Shown here: in pieces, positions 1 through 9,088 of the stretch
Position numbering within the stretch: position 1 is the first letter of the stretch
How the letters are laid out: each line of letters begins with the position of its first letter
Source of the DNA: Sphingobacteriaceae bacterium
Lineage (GTDB): Bacteria > Bacteroidota > Bacteroidia > Sphingobacteriales > Sphingobacteriaceae
Reading direction: 5' to 3'
Assembly: GCA_017745075.1 (NCBI GenBank)
Contig: JAGIAD010000029.1
Location: forward strand, 558,001-622,000
Length of the DNA stretch: 64,000 bases
The notes under the pieces: model-generated
Databases searched by the model: none
Told to the model about the DNA's origin: nothing
The model's input: only the letters and a program-made list of their open reading frames with translations
Translations under genes and position numbers: made by a program

Positions 1-1523
1 TTGTTGTAGTCCTTACCCATTTCCCTCCTGTTGAGACCCATCCCCAAACCGGTATGGCGGCACTGACACTTAACGCCGCATTAAAGCGATCTCCTTCAAC
101 AAAGTATATCGCGCCATTTACCAAGTCCGCTGCATCGCCATATACTGGAAACAGCCCCACCACATCGAGCGCGAAATGAAATTTTCCCCTGTAAGTATAA
201 TAAATTGCAGTCGCAAGAGCCCTTTCTGAGCTCCAATTAGGGTGCATCACTTTAATGGCAGCAAACTCATAGACACAATCTACAATGTCTTCAGCTGTCC
301 ATTTAGTCCACAAAAATGGTACTGTAACTGGCGGCACATCGTTCGCCTCTATATAATCGAGAAGCTCTGGATTTGCGTTAACAAAGTCCGTGATCTCTCC
401 AAATGTCATCGTCCTTTGCTCAAAAGGGTCATACACTACACTTAAAGAAGGTATATTTGTTTCATCCTCAAATTCTGGTAATGGCGCGCCTGGACCAGTT
501 GGATCTTCCGGAAGTGGTGTTAGCTCACTACTGCACGGCATAACCCAATTATACCCTGGAGGTGCTGGATAACTAGGCACTTGGTAATTAGGATCAGGAT
601 TACAACCTGATGGAGGGTAGTTTCCAGGATCAGGCCCTCCACCTGGTGCAGGGTTCATTATTCGTGGATCTGAAGGCGTACCACCTCCCTTCACATCATC
701 GGGATCGAGAGGATCATCGTCATTTGGACAGATCGTACAATCTGTTGTTATCCACGTACAGAACTGCTTCGCACAGTATTGTAAACACATATCACAATAA
801 CTCGGACTACATGGATACAGCTTTGGACACGTACCAGTCGATATACGAATGCAATAGTAATCCCCGGCTCCACTTGGGTCGGGAATCACTTCGTTGATAT
901 CGCCCGTATTCATAAGTTTGCCAGTACTGCTTAATCGCTGTTGTTTGTTGGATTTAATTTTGGATATGACCTGACCGTTTATATAGTCATAAAACCTAAT
1001 ACTGCTCCCGTTCCAATCTCTAATTAAAATTCTGCCAGAATATGAATCCCTTTTACCATAAAGCCATGCAGAATCTGGCTTTAGCATTACCCATTCAGCA
1101 CGGATATTCTGCATGCTATCCTTGTACATGTATAGGTAATTGAGACTTGCCAGCGGTAGTAAGGCATTTGTTTTTTTTGTGACTACCGCGTAAGCATTTC
1201 CAAAATCGATAGGTACTTTAATACCCTGACCAGTCGTTCGCACCTGGTTATAAGCATAATCCCACATGGGTTGCTTATTTTTGATAATGTCCGAAGGAGA
1301 AATGTCCTGACCTCCGCCAGAAGTAGACATTAGCCTTTTGGGACCTCCAGCAATTCGAATATTCTTCTCAAAATATTGTTTAGCTTCTGCGATAGATATC
1401 CCATTTTTCAGGTCACTGGAGTTAGGTATTAAATTGTCTTTGCGACAAGCCTGTACTATGAATAGACATAGCAGAAGGAGGCAAGCCATAGCTTTGCCGT
1501 TGTTGAGCATTAATTTTTTCATG
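1..1523 (-). CDS. Polymorphic toxin, N-terminal part with pre-toxin domain (runs off left edge)
   Basis: An open frame of about 507 codons starts at the ATG at 1521-1523 and stays open to base 1, so the C-terminus lies outside the window. It begins with a lipoprotein-type signal (hydrophobic stretch ending FIVQAC, Cys about residue 26). A secreted domain follows, then a Cys-rich patch around residues 230-260 and a Pro/Gly-rich linker around 275-345. The last ~60 residues match the pre-toxin pattern that sits just before the toxin in many polymorphic toxins: 'PVYGDAADLVNGAIY', then 'FNAALSVSAAIPVWGW', then a TGGKW end. In that family the variable toxin domain follows directly, so the toxin and any immunity gene should lie to the left. 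The activity cannot be seen here. The lipoprotein anchor suggests surface display. Confidence 0.8.
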
Positions 1524-1686
1524 ATTAAGTTTAATAGTTTTCGGTATGGGCAATATTGGCATTATTTATTTTTAATCAAAGCCTCACAGCCTTACTTTAC
1601 ACCAAATACCCTCCCACTAATACCAACCCTGTTATTTGTTTGACCAAAAAGGAAAAAAAACGAGGAGTAAATACGGTTTATGTATA

Positions 1687-1825
1687 AAAATGATAGAAAA
1701 GATGGCTCATCTTAACCAGGCAAAATCACAAAAAATCCTGAACGTTCTGTCAGGACTTAAAAAATTTGCAATCAGATCGAGTCAGTACCTATCAAAGCGT
1801 ACCTTCCTATATACAAAACGGCTAA
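1687..1825 (+). repeat. Degenerate repeat, copy A (gene remnant?)
   Basis: About 110-135 bp, beginning at the AAAATGATAGAAAAGATGG segment, recurs at 3854-3986 with only scattered substitutions and one small indel. Copy A keeps an open frame (MIEKMAHLNQAKSQ...), but copy B is frameshifted by two extra bases near its middle, so at least copy B is not coding. After copy A another frame continues to a stop at 1905-1907 and ends in an aromatic/glycine-rich stretch (NGKYWFGFGIG). This suggests the 3' end of a broken gene. I do not recognise the parent gene. Confidence 0.7.
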
Positions 1826-2128
1826 AGCTGGTAAAAAATGGGTAAGTAACGGAAAATATTGGTTTGGATTTGGAATTGGAGTAGATACTAAACTTTTCGG
1901 GTTTTAATTTCAGAATCCGAAACCATCAAAAAATAGTTTAATAACAGCAGCGACATAATTTTTGATGGTCTTTATTATCTTATGACACTTAATAGTATTA
2001 TAAATTTAAAAAATCTTATTTTCGTCAATACAATTTTCCTCAACTATCATTTATGTTTTAGCCCCACATTTTAACATCATGAGAGGTTTTTAAAACATTT
2101 TTCACATAGAAAGTAGTACATCAATCTT

Positions 2129-2920
2129 TTATAATCTTATCAGTCTAGAAATGAGTCCTAGATCAGATGTGGATACAGAAAGTTTTACCCCTGACGGATA
2201 CTCTAAGGTGATTTGGGTTTGTACTTCTTCAGATCTTGGCAGAGATTTCTCAGGTATTTCTTCGTTTCGCATGAATTCTTTACGTTTAACGTCAAGTTCA
2301 CTGTTTTGGCCCGCGTAAACACCCTGTGTACTCCTTTCTAAATATTCTCTTGACAACATCGGGATATTTTGTTGTTCTCCCCTGCTAATACCATGATGGT
2401 TTATTCTTCGGGAATCAATGCCAACTGAAACAGGGATATCCGTTAGTTTATCGCAGAAAACCACATCCTTTGTAGATGGCTTTTCGTTGATAAAAATCTG
2501 CGATAAAAGTGGATTCGCTTTAGCAATGGTCTGCACCTTAGTGATCTCCCGTTTCTTTTTTTCTTCGAAAAGGTATTTTGAATACTGTCGGGGTTGAAAA
2601 TTAATTAACCAGGCGAGCAATTCAAAATTTTTTTCACTTGTTTTAATATCTCTTTTTAGAAAATTGTAGAGTGCCTTAAACTTATCCGGATCGCACCTCC
2701 TTATAGCCGATTCATGAAGTTCGACATTAAATGGGCGCCCAAGGAATGAGGTAAGAACACGAAGATCTGATTTATTACATCCTTCGTTAAACAGCATCAA
2801 ACATTCATTTCTAAGGCGCGCCACTGTCGGATAGGTTAAATTTAGTGAAAGCCTTCCTGCATCCCGCTCGGTCTTGTAAAATCTGCGTACTTCAGCTCTG
2901 TACTGATCTATCATCATCAT
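2129..2920 (-). CDS. Conserved hypothetical protein, 263 aa
   Basis: An intact soluble protein with no signal peptide or membrane segment. The first ~120 residues are helical and charged (YRAEVRRFYK, then 'RLRNECLMLF', then a segment ending in ELLAWLINFQPR). A low-complexity middle follows, then a short C-terminal segment (ITLEYPSGVKLSVS followed by DLGLISRLI) that resembles the C-termini of small accessory proteins of some transposons. That last likeness is weak. The N-terminal pattern recalls Bacteroidota hypothetical proteins from memory, none with a known function. The start is the first of three consecutive ATG codons; any of the three is possible. No operon partner: the nearest genes are over 480 bp away on both sides. 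Confidence 0.6.
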   Translation of the reverse strand: MMMIDQYRAEVRRFYKTERDAGRLSLNLTYPTVARLRNECLMLFNEGCNKSDLRVLTSFLGRPFNVELHESAIRRCDPDKFKALYNFLKRDIKTSEKNFELLAWLINFQPRQYSKYLFEEKKKREITKVQTIAKANPLLSQIFINEKPSTKDVVFCDKLTDIPVSVGIDSRRINHHGISRGEQQNIPMLSREYLERSTQGVYAGQNSELDVKRKEFMRNEEIPEKSLPRSEEVQTQITLEYPSGVKLSVSTSDLGLISRLIRL

Positions 2921-3405
2921 GTTGTAAATAATAAGCGTTAAATAAATTTTTTAAACCTAATTTACAAGATCTTATTTGTATTTATCTGAGAACGATAAAA
3001 AATGATACAATAACTAATCACTATTTCAGATAGAGTCACAAGACTAGGAATTGATACAGTTTTGATGCTTTTCTATTGCACTAAAAAATGTAAATCCGTG
3101 ATTTTTAATCCTATTCTCTTTTCATCCCATTCCAATAGCATAGAAACCGTTTTTTAGGTTTTAAGCTCATCGAGTACATCAAAGCAATAGCTAGGAGGGG
3201 CAGTTCTGAAGGAATCAAACTAAATTTGGTTATATAGTTGCTGACCTTTAAAAGGGAAATTTATTTACGCCTGCAGTGGCACTACAACAATTACAAGCTT
3301 CGATTAAAAACTGCACTAATTTCATCTTAACGCTTTCAAAAAAAATATCAAAAATTACGGGAAACCATACGTAATTATAAAATTAAGTTTTGATCTTCGG
3401 GTTAT
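2921..3405. other. Intergenic, 485 bp, no gene seen
   Basis: AT-rich sequence between two genes reading away from each other. No open frame of useful length, no clear hairpin and no RNA gene were recognised. It presumably holds both promoters. Confidence 0.5.
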
Positions 3406-3591
3406 ATGAAAAAGGAAATCAATATCACACTAACAGAACGTAAGGCCAGGACATTACTTGACTGCCTGCACACAATTATGCATCAATTAGATGATCTTTA
3501 CGAAAAGAACAAAGTACCCAGCACGAAACAATCTGCTGATGTTATTGAAGAAATCTACGAAGACATTAGAGAAAAACTGTATCCTTTATAA
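3406..3591 (+). CDS. Small hypothetical protein, 61 aa
   Basis: A short, highly charged ORF (begins MKKEINITLTERKARTLLD) with amphipathic heptad-like spacing of Leu/Ile, so probably a single helix or helical hairpin. No signal sequence. It sits alone between two intergenic stretches, so there is no operon context. The amino-acid composition looks like real coding sequence, but no family was recognised. Confidence 0.45.
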   Translation: MKKEINITLTERKARTLLDCLHTIMHQLDDLYEKNKVPSTKQSADVIEEIYEDIREKLYPL

Positions 3592-4044
3592 CAGAGCTAA
3601 ACCAATAACACTACACATTAAGAAACACCTTAAACATCTGTTTGTCAGACCCTTGCTAAACTCCTTCATAGTGAACGAAAGCATAAAATGGTAACTAAAA
3701 GTCTTGCTGCTTTGCAATTCTGGCCAAAGTATACTGCATACATTGTAAAAATATAGTATTAGACATTGCTACTCCGGGAGCCTTTTTACTTTTCAGTGCC
3801 AAATTGTTTTAAATTGTTAATGATTTGATTAACAAGACTTATACTGCAAGTAGAAAATGATAGAAAAGATGGCTCATCTTAAGCAGGCTAAATCACAAAA
3901 AATCCTGAACGTTCCTATCAGGACTTAAAAAATCTGCAATCAGATCGAGTCAATACCTATCAAAAGTACACCTCGTATAAAAAACGGTAACCAGTAATGT
4001 TTACAGACTTTTAATTTTCGCAATGTTTTGATTATATTGCATTT
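3592..4044. other. Intergenic, 453 bp, holds repeat copy B
   Basis: No gene is supported. The stretch contains the second copy of the degenerate repeat (3854-3986), described separately. The rest is AT-rich without clear hairpins. Confidence 0.5.
3854..3986 (+). repeat. Degenerate repeat, copy B
   Basis: Second copy of the repeat at 1687-1825. Identity is very high from the first ATG (3857) to about 3965, then decays. Two extra bases within the CCTGAACGTTCC segment break the frame that is open in copy A, and a stop follows. The copies are 2.2 kb apart in direct orientation, flanking the 263-aa gene and the 61-aa gene. Confidence 0.7.
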
Positions 4045-4278
4045 ATGAATAATCAACGACCCACATCCGAAGATTGGGAAACATATAAAAAGGTAAGGGT
4101 TTATTTAAACAGAAAAGAAGACCGAGATAATGATGCCCCTATTAGTCTCCTGCCACGAACATGGTGGCTTATAGCAATAATTGTAGCTATCATTGCATTC
4201 CTGTCTTACTATGGCTTAACGACATTGCTTTTTGGGCAAGATTTTTGGGTAAACTCAATAACTGGCAATATCAATTGA
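4045..4278 (+). CDS. Small single-pass membrane protein, 77 aa
   Basis: A hydrophilic, charged N-terminus of about 42 residues (MNNQRPTSEDWETYKKV...) is followed by one strong membrane helix at about 45-68 (WWLIAIIVAIIAFLSYYGL) and a short tail. Small proteins of this shape are common in Bacteroidota next to regulators, but no family is recognised. The gene reads toward the convergent TPR-AraC gene that ends at 4514. Confidence 0.5.
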   Translation: MNNQRPTSEDWETYKKVRVYLNRKEDRDNDAPISLLPRTWWLIAIIVAIIAFLSYYGLTTLLFGQDFWVNSITGNIN

Positions 4279-4450
4279 TTCCCATTAAAGATCTTGCCTA
4301 GAAACAGGGGCATAAAAGACTAGTCCGCCAACATGAATAAAAATGTTTATGGTTTCTAATTCATTGATATATATATACAAGCCAGAACAAAACCAGTATG
4401 CTCCAACATTATTCCGAAAGGTATTCTCTTCTAATTTTTTGTTAATAATC

Positions 4451-4476
4451 CGTAAATTTAGATCACTAAATTTACG
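4451..4476. repeat. Inverted repeat with 11-bp arms
   Basis: CGTAAATTTAG, a 4-nt loop and CTAAATTTACG form a perfect hairpin between the convergent ends of the 77-aa gene and the TPR-AraC gene. The stem is AT-rich and there is no long T-tract directly next to it, so it may be a weak bidirectional terminator or an mRNA 3'-end structure. Confidence 0.5.
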
Positions 4477-4513
4477 TCCAAATCAAGTTATACATATATA
4501 AATGTGTCATTAT

Positions 4514-6292
4514 TTATCCTTGATCATTGTCATGACTGGTATCCACATCCGATACGTCTTTTAGCCTATTTTTAATGAAATCTGAAGGTCTTATACCGTT
4601 AATCTGTATAAACAGATTCGAGAAATTAGTCCTAGAAGCTATACCGCATTCATCAGCAAGTGTTTCAATCTTATAAGATAAAAATATCCTGTCGTTGTAG
4701 AGCCTGTCAGTAATATATGCAATACGCAACTGCTGTAAGTAATCTGTAAACTTTAAACCTCTATACTCGTTGATCACTCTTGATAAGTACGTGGAATTGG
4801 TATCAAACTTCGCCGCCAGTTTATTGATATTCAACGCTTTTTCTGTAAACCCCCTATTTTTTTCGAAATCAGCCAACTTAAACAAAATATCTTCAATTAC
4901 TTTAATTTCAATATCCAGTTTACTCGAATCTTTTAATTTAATGGGTTCTGCTTCAGGTGAGGAATCTTTTTTTGCCAATAATCTTTGCTCTAGTAGCTCA
5001 TACTTTTCTTTAATATCCTGCTCTTTACGATATCTCCAAATCGCTTCAGTAATGGCCACAAATGCAAGTAAAATACTCATAATTGTGATGGTACTTCCCC
5101 ATTTGGCATCTTTTTCTAGCTGTTTTTTTTCATTGGCTAACGACCTGGTATCATACCCCTTATGCATCTTAGAGGAGAGATAGGGATAATCCTGGGCAAT
5201 AATTTCATTCGCCTTTAACAATTGCGTGCTATAGTAAAGCTCTTTTTGTGTATTTTTATGTTGTTTATACTCATTGATCAATAGTTCGTAACTGCTTCTC
5301 AGTTCTGGTAGAGTAAAGTTATGTTTTTGAAAAACGGAATCTACTTTTTGAAGGTACCGAATAGCCTCACTATTGTCTCCGATACCCAAATAAGATTTAC
5401 CAATATAAGAATAGCAAACCGTCGCCCAGGCAAAATCATTAACTGCTGATATAGCGACTATGGCATGTCTTAAGGTATTTATCGAACTCCGGTAATCCTT
5501 GTTCCGGAATTCACTTATGCCCTTTTCTTTTAAAAAATAACTGTTTTCCTGCTTAAAGTCTGAAACATCTGTTAAGGAAAGGCCAAGCGTAATCAATGAA
5601 TCAGCTGTCGCATAATTTCCCAGGTTTCGGTAACATACAATCATTTGATGCAAACTATTATAGTAGCCACGCTTATACCCATAAATTAAATTAGGATGTA
5701 CTTTTTTAAGGGATTCCGCTTCAAAAAAACGCTTTGTGCCTTTTAATAATACCAAAGCCTCATCGTAATAACCTACATAATTCTTTACCACAGCAATCAG
5801 GTAAGCTAATCTATTTTTATGATATACATCACCGGTTTTATCACAATAATTGTAAGCAATCAGATATTCATCCAAAGCCGGTTTAAACTTTTTAAAATTA
5901 AAGTAATAAACAATGCCTTTTTGTACATATGCTCTACTCAATATGCTATCGTTACGCGTAAACTTTGCAGCCCAAATAGCGCTATCTGCATACTTTAGTT
6001 TTTGATGAGCATTGGGTGAGTATTGTATCCCATCCAAATAGCCCTCCACCATTTTCCAATATTTTTTTTCATGTTTTGCCTTGCTTACAAACCGGTTAAT
6101 TAAGGGTAAGGCTGTGGAATCATTATCTACTTTATTTTCGTAGTTAACTTTGATCTTATAGTAATCGCTAATTGTCTCTTTCTGCGAAAAAAGAAATTGG
6201 TACAAACAAATTAATATTGCAGTGATGTACTTGATGGCCAATATTTTAGGTAGGTTAATAATTGTCCTAACCCTAAATTTAAGAAAAATCAC
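4514..6292 (-). CDS. TPR-sensor AraC-family transcriptional regulator
   Basis: A 592-residue membrane regulator. An N-terminal hydrophobic segment (about residues 15-37) acts as a signal or first membrane helix. A long TPR-like helical domain (about 60-390) follows, with repeats such as YYFNFKKFKPALDEYLIA and 'YSYIGKSYLGIGDNSEAIRYL'. A second membrane helix lies near 400-425, then a short coiled linker, then a C-terminal AraC-type double helix-turn-helix domain (about 480-580; LNINKLAAKFDTNSTYLSRV and LADECGIASRTNFSNLF). This is a known Bacteroidota design: a periplasmic TPR sensor joined across the membrane to an AraC DNA-binding domain. It diverges from the lipoprotein-mauE-DUF6520 genes and probably controls them. 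The ligand is unknown. Confidence 0.85.
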   Translation of the reverse strand: MIFLKFRVRTIINLPKILAIKYITAILICLYQFLFSQKETISDYYKIKVNYENKVDNDSTALPLINRFVSKAKHEKKYWKMVEGYLDGIQYSPNAHQKLKYADSAIWAAKFTRNDSILSRAYVQKGIVYYFNFKKFKPALDEYLIAYNYCDKTGDVYHKNRLAYLIAVVKNYVGYYDEALVLLKGTKRFFEAESLKKVHPNLIYGYKRGYYNSLHQMIVCYRNLGNYATADSLITLGLSLTDVSDFKQENSYFLKEKGISEFRNKDYRSSINTLRHAIVAISAVNDFAWATVCYSYIGKSYLGIGDNSEAIRYLQKVDSVFQKHNFTLPELRSSYELLINEYKQHKNTQKELYYSTQLLKANEIIAQDYPYLSSKMHKGYDTRSLANEKKQLEKDAKWGSTITIMSILLAFVAITEAIWRYRKEQDIKEKYELLEQRLLAKKDSSPEAEPIKLKDSSKLDIEIKVIEDILFKLADFEKNRGFTEKALNINKLAAKFDTNSTYLSRVINEYRGLKFTDYLQQLRIAYITDRLYNDRIFLSYKIETLADECGIASRTNFSNLFIQINGIRPSDFIKNRLKDVSDVDTSHDNDQG

Positions 6293-6371
6293 AGAATAAT
6301 TGGCTAAGAAACCTATAAATAGTGCCAGCCCTCATAAAACACATAAACAACTGATTTTCATAAACATAAAG

Positions 6372-6397
6372 ACGTGCTAATTTAAAAATTAGCACGT
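6372..6397. promoter_or_regulatory. Perfect inverted repeat (12-bp arms) in a divergent promoter region
   Basis: ACGTGCTAATTT, two bases, AAATTAGCACGT. It lies 80 bp upstream of the AraC regulator start and 113 bp upstream of the lipoprotein gene. It could be the operator of the regulator, or a hairpin; ACTTTTTGGG follows on the + strand. Its position favours a regulatory role. Confidence 0.5.
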
Positions 6398-6424
6398 ACT
6401 TTTTGGGTAATAGGCACAGACACA

Positions 6425-6445
6425 GGTTTTTCGCAAGCAAAAACC
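6425..6445 (+). promoter_or_regulatory. Hairpin in the leader of the lipoprotein-mauE operon
   Basis: GGTTTTT, a 7-nt loop and AAAAACC form a perfect stem 64 bp upstream of the lipoprotein ATG, just downstream of the larger inverted repeat. It may be part of a structured 5' leader. Confidence 0.35.
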
Positions 6446-6509
6446 GTCCTAACTTCGGTTCAAGAATTCTAAAATAAACCGGCCGGGATAACACTTAAAT
6501 CAACTACCC

Positions 6510-6752
6510 ATGAAAGAAGTTATCTCAACAATTATAATAGTAACACTAATGGTTTCTGCCAGCTCTTGCAGGCAAAACGACGACGAACCGCTGTCAGCGG
6601 AAAATGTAAAAAGTTTGAAAGCAGTAGAGTTTAAAGAACAAATGCTCAGTAGAACGGACAGTATTCCCTCTGTTGCCAACTTAGGAGTATCCAATGTTAA
6701 ACCAAAAGACCCACCTCCCAAGGACGGTGGCCAGTGGAAACCTACCCGGTAA
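6510..6752 (+). CDS. Small secreted lipoprotein, 80 aa
   Basis: A signal peptide ends in a lipobox-like SASSC with the lipid-bearing Cys near residue 20. About 60 hydrophilic residues follow, with a Pro/Lys-rich tail (KPKDPPPKDGG). There is no recognisable domain. It is the first gene of a + strand set, 39 bp before the mauE-like gene and two genes before DUF6520. The link to redox or peptide chemistry is only by position. Confidence 0.65.
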   Translation: MKEVISTIIIVTLMVSASSCRQNDDEPLSAENVKSLKAVEFKEQMLSRTDSIPSVANLGVSNVKPKDPPPKDGGQWKPTR

Positions 6753-6791
6753 ATCAACTTACTTGCTTAATCACTACTAAAACGACCAACC

Positions 6792-7232
6792 ATGCGAAAC
6801 AAAAGGATATTCAGCGAAATAACAGTACTCTTGTTAGTAGTATTATTCCTGTACACAGGCTTAAGTAAATTTATCGATTTTAAAGGTTTTACTTACGATC
6901 TGAATAACCAGCCTTTTCCCAACAGTTTTACACCATTTTTAAAATGGGCAATTCCTTTAAGCGAAATTGCAATTGTTGGAACATTATTATACAACAAAAC
7001 AAGATTAATCGGGCTTTATGCTTCGCTGGTATTAATGAGTATGTTTACCATTTACACAGCTTTGGTACTACTACATGTATTTAAATATGTGCCCTGCAGT
7101 TGCGGTGGTGTGATCAAACATCTTACCTGGCCACAGCATCTTACATTTAATCTATTCTTTGTAATCGTCACCTTTATAGCGATTAAACAACAGCCCAGGG
7201 AAAAACTTAAGATAAACTACAATACACAATAA
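6792..7232 (+). CDS. MauE/DoxX-like redox-associated membrane protein
   Basis: 146 residues with four predicted membrane helices. Two Cys at positions 102 and 104 lie in the PCSCGG motif in the loop before the last helix. The MauE family is needed for disulfide formation in methylamine dehydrogenase, and Bacteroidota have many short relatives next to small secreted proteins or TlpA-type thioredoxins. The same motif sits at the same residue numbers in the longer homologue at 47998-49467. The gene is followed by a conserved leader element and a DUF6520 gene, so it may handle the Cys of that product. That last step is inference. Confidence 0.8.
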   Translation: MRNKRIFSEITVLLLVVLFLYTGLSKFIDFKGFTYDLNNQPFPNSFTPFLKWAIPLSEIAIVGTLLYNKTRLIGLYASLVLMSMFTIYTALVLLHVFKYVPCSCGGVIKHLTWPQHLTFNLFFVIVTFIAIKQQPREKLKINYNTQ

Positions 7233-7262
7233 CCATGAAAAGTTTCTGGCCAGAAACAACCA

Positions 7263-7299
7263 GGGGACGCCGAAAACCTTAAAGAGTAGGCAAACTAAT
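7263..7299 (+). promoter_or_regulatory. Conserved leader element upstream of DUF6520 (copy A)
   Basis: Between mauE and DUF6520, ending 17 nt before the start codon. The block runs GGGGA-C-GCCGAAAACCTT, then AA, then AGAGTAGGC, then AACTAAT. The same block stands in the same place in locus B (47947-47984, minus strand) with about nine in ten bases identical, although the surrounding non-coding DNA differs. GCC and GGC can pair to enclose the middle. A perfect palindrome (GTTTCTGGCCAGAAAC) lies just upstream at 7242-7257 in this copy only. The role is unknown; an RNA leader or promoter element is likely. Confidence 0.65.
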
Positions 7300-7316
7300 A
7301 CCAAAATTTTATTATC

Positions 7317-7568
7317 ATGAAAAATTTTAAATTATTACTAGCAGGAGCGATTATGATCGCTGTAGGAAGTGCTTTTACAGCAGCACCAAAGGAAAGTAAA
7401 TTCGCTGGAGAATATGTAAAAATCAATGGTGTATATCAACTGAAAGGAGATGGTGAATGTCATTCAGATCTTGAGGGTACTTGTGATTACACCATCATTG
7501 ATCCTAATGGATCTTTGACAGACGACAACAATTTTACACGAAATAACCCAGGTCAGTGGGTTCAATAA
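7317..7568 (+). CDS. DUF6520 family small secreted protein, 83 aa
   Basis: Begins with a typical Bacteroidota secretion signal (MKNFKLLLAGAIMIAVGSAF, cleavage near TAAP). A mature part of about 60 residues follows with two Cys (GECHSDLEGTC) and a C-terminal NNPGQW. The layout (signal, few Cys, short Asp/Asn-rich tail) fits DUF6520, which has no known function. A homologue with four Cys is encoded at 47669-47929, again next to a MauE-like gene. A strong terminator starts 2 nt after the stop codon. Confidence 0.75.
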   Translation: MKNFKLLLAGAIMIAVGSAFTAAPKESKFAGEYVKINGVYQLKGDGECHSDLEGTCDYTIIDPNGSLTDDNNFTRNNPGQWVQ

Positions 7569-7569
7569 T

Positions 7570-7591
7570 AAAAGGGGCATTTGCCCCTTTT
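7570..7591. terminator. Bidirectional intrinsic terminator
   Basis: AAAAGGGGCA, TT, TGCCCCTTTT: a perfect hairpin with A and T flanks between the convergent DUF6520 and TlpA genes. It serves both strands. Confidence 0.85.
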
Positions 7592-7592
7592 A

Positions 7593-9086
7593 TTACATAT
7601 CAACAGCCTTTTGTAAAATATCAAATAGCTCTTTTTCTTTCGTTATGTCATAAGGTTTTGGTGGATTTGAACTAATAATCTGACCCTTTTTATCTATTAA
7701 TATAAGTGTTGGATAGGCACTAATTTTATAATGTTCAATGATCGGTGCCCTATCTCCTAATCCATTTGTGTAAAGATCAATGCTGCCTTTGTGGCTATAC
7801 AGTTGCTTTTTAATTCCTGCTTTCCAATTGTCAAAATTCTTGTCAATGCTTACACTCACAAAAACAATATTTTTATTGCTTTTAAAGTGATTATATATAT
7901 TTAGCATTTTTTCGTTTAAACCTCGGCATCCAGTACATCCAGTAAAGTAGAAATCTAACAATACAACTTTTCCCAAGAAGTCTTTCTGGTTGATAATATT
8001 CCCTGTAGAATCTGTTAATTCAAATTGAAATGATTGCTTACCTACCGTTACCGCATTGTCAAGATTGGCCAAAATAGATTTACAATAGCTTGTTTTGACA
8101 CTTTTTACAGCATCTTGGATATATTTTGCATTATTACTACTGTTTGAGAAAGACCATAGTAGAAAGCTGGTCAAAAGTCTGTCTTTTAGCTCTCCATTGT
8201 ATCTATCGTTTATATAGTTAAAACCATTTTCCCCTAATAAATCTCTATTTGTAGTCAATTGAACAACGAATTGCTGATAACCGCCAGATAGTAACAATAT
8301 TTTGTTGGGAAAAACAGAAAAGTCAATCTTACTTCTGTTGTAATAGACTGCTTTAAATTCCTGAAATTCATGCGACGATTTATCTCCGTTCAGCTTGGAA
8401 AGTTTACTATAGTAAAATGCGAATACACGATGATTCTCTGTTTCAAGATCTCCAAAAATATTACACTTAATAAGCTCAATTATATCGTTCGAAAGTTCGT
8501 TTTTGTATTTTTCTAATATTGTGGTTATAATTTTCTTACATGAAGTTAATCGTTGATTAGAGGATAATAGTTGGGTTTTAAAATATGATAGATTTTGGAG
8601 GGGTCTTTTTACCTTCTCACTACTGTACAAAGTGTTGAGTGAATCAGCACGTTTGGTTTCCCAGACTTTAATCGCATCTTGGACATTCAACACACAATTG
8701 AGTTTTGCGCTACCTCTTCCGCTAAATTCAATTTTTCCATCTTTCAGTAGATTTATTTTAATATAATCATCGGGTTGGATTAAACATTGATATAACAAAA
8801 AATCTTGTCTACCCATCTTTCTATTCAACACAGTAAAGTACGCAACAGGTTCATTATTTCTGAAATCCACTTGGTAAATACCCGTCGAAACAACTTTCGC
8901 ATCAATTTTTATAATGCCTCCGACGGAGGACCAGAAATTGTCTCTATAAATCACAGATATACTGTCCAAAGAAGTTGCATTACTGCTTTCTATTTCGATG
9001 ATTGCTTTTTTTGGTTCGTTCTCTTGGAATGAATACACTCTTTTGCAACTCGAAACTATAAAGAATATTATAATTAGATGTCTCAT
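7593..9086 (-). CDS. TlpA-like thioredoxin-fold protein, 497 aa
   Basis: An N-terminal signal (lipoprotein-like FFIVSSC, Cys about 14) is followed by a long helical/beta region without clear homology and a C-terminal thioredoxin domain (about 350-495). Its active-site motif is CTGC near residues 382-385 (FYFTGCTGCRG), and the cis-Pro loop is seen at SAYPTLILIDKKG. CTGC in place of WCxPC suggests an atypical redox potential. It is the last gene of the fecR-susC-susD-tlpA set and starts 2 nt after susD, so it is almost certainly cotranscribed. It probably works in the periplasm on disulfides of the imported substrate or of the system's own proteins. Confidence 0.8.
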   Translation of the reverse strand: MRHLIIIFFIVSSCKRVYSFQENEPKKAIIEIESSNATSLDSISVIYRDNFWSSVGGIIKIDAKVVSTGIYQVDFRNNEPVAYFTVLNRKMGRQDFLLYQCLIQPDDYIKINLLKDGKIEFSGRGSAKLNCVLNVQDAIKVWETKRADSLNTLYSSEKVKRPLQNLSYFKTQLLSSNQRLTSCKKIITTILEKYKNELSNDIIELIKCNIFGDLETENHRVFAFYYSKLSKLNGDKSSHEFQEFKAVYYNRSKIDFSVFPNKILLLSGGYQQFVVQLTTNRDLLGENGFNYINDRYNGELKDRLLTSFLLWSFSNSSNNAKYIQDAVKSVKTSYCKSILANLDNAVTVGKQSFQFELTDSTGNIINQKDFLGKVVLLDFYFTGCTGCRGLNEKMLNIYNHFKSNKNIVFVSVSIDKNFDNWKAGIKKQLYSHKGSIDLYTNGLGDRAPIIEHYKISAYPTLILIDKKGQIISSNPPKPYDITKEKELFDILQKAVDM

Positions 9087-9088
9087 GT

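Noticed and set aside
1636..1845. 69-codon frame covering repeat copy A as a gene
   Set aside because: The matching copy B is frameshifted and no family fits; treated as a repeat or remnant.
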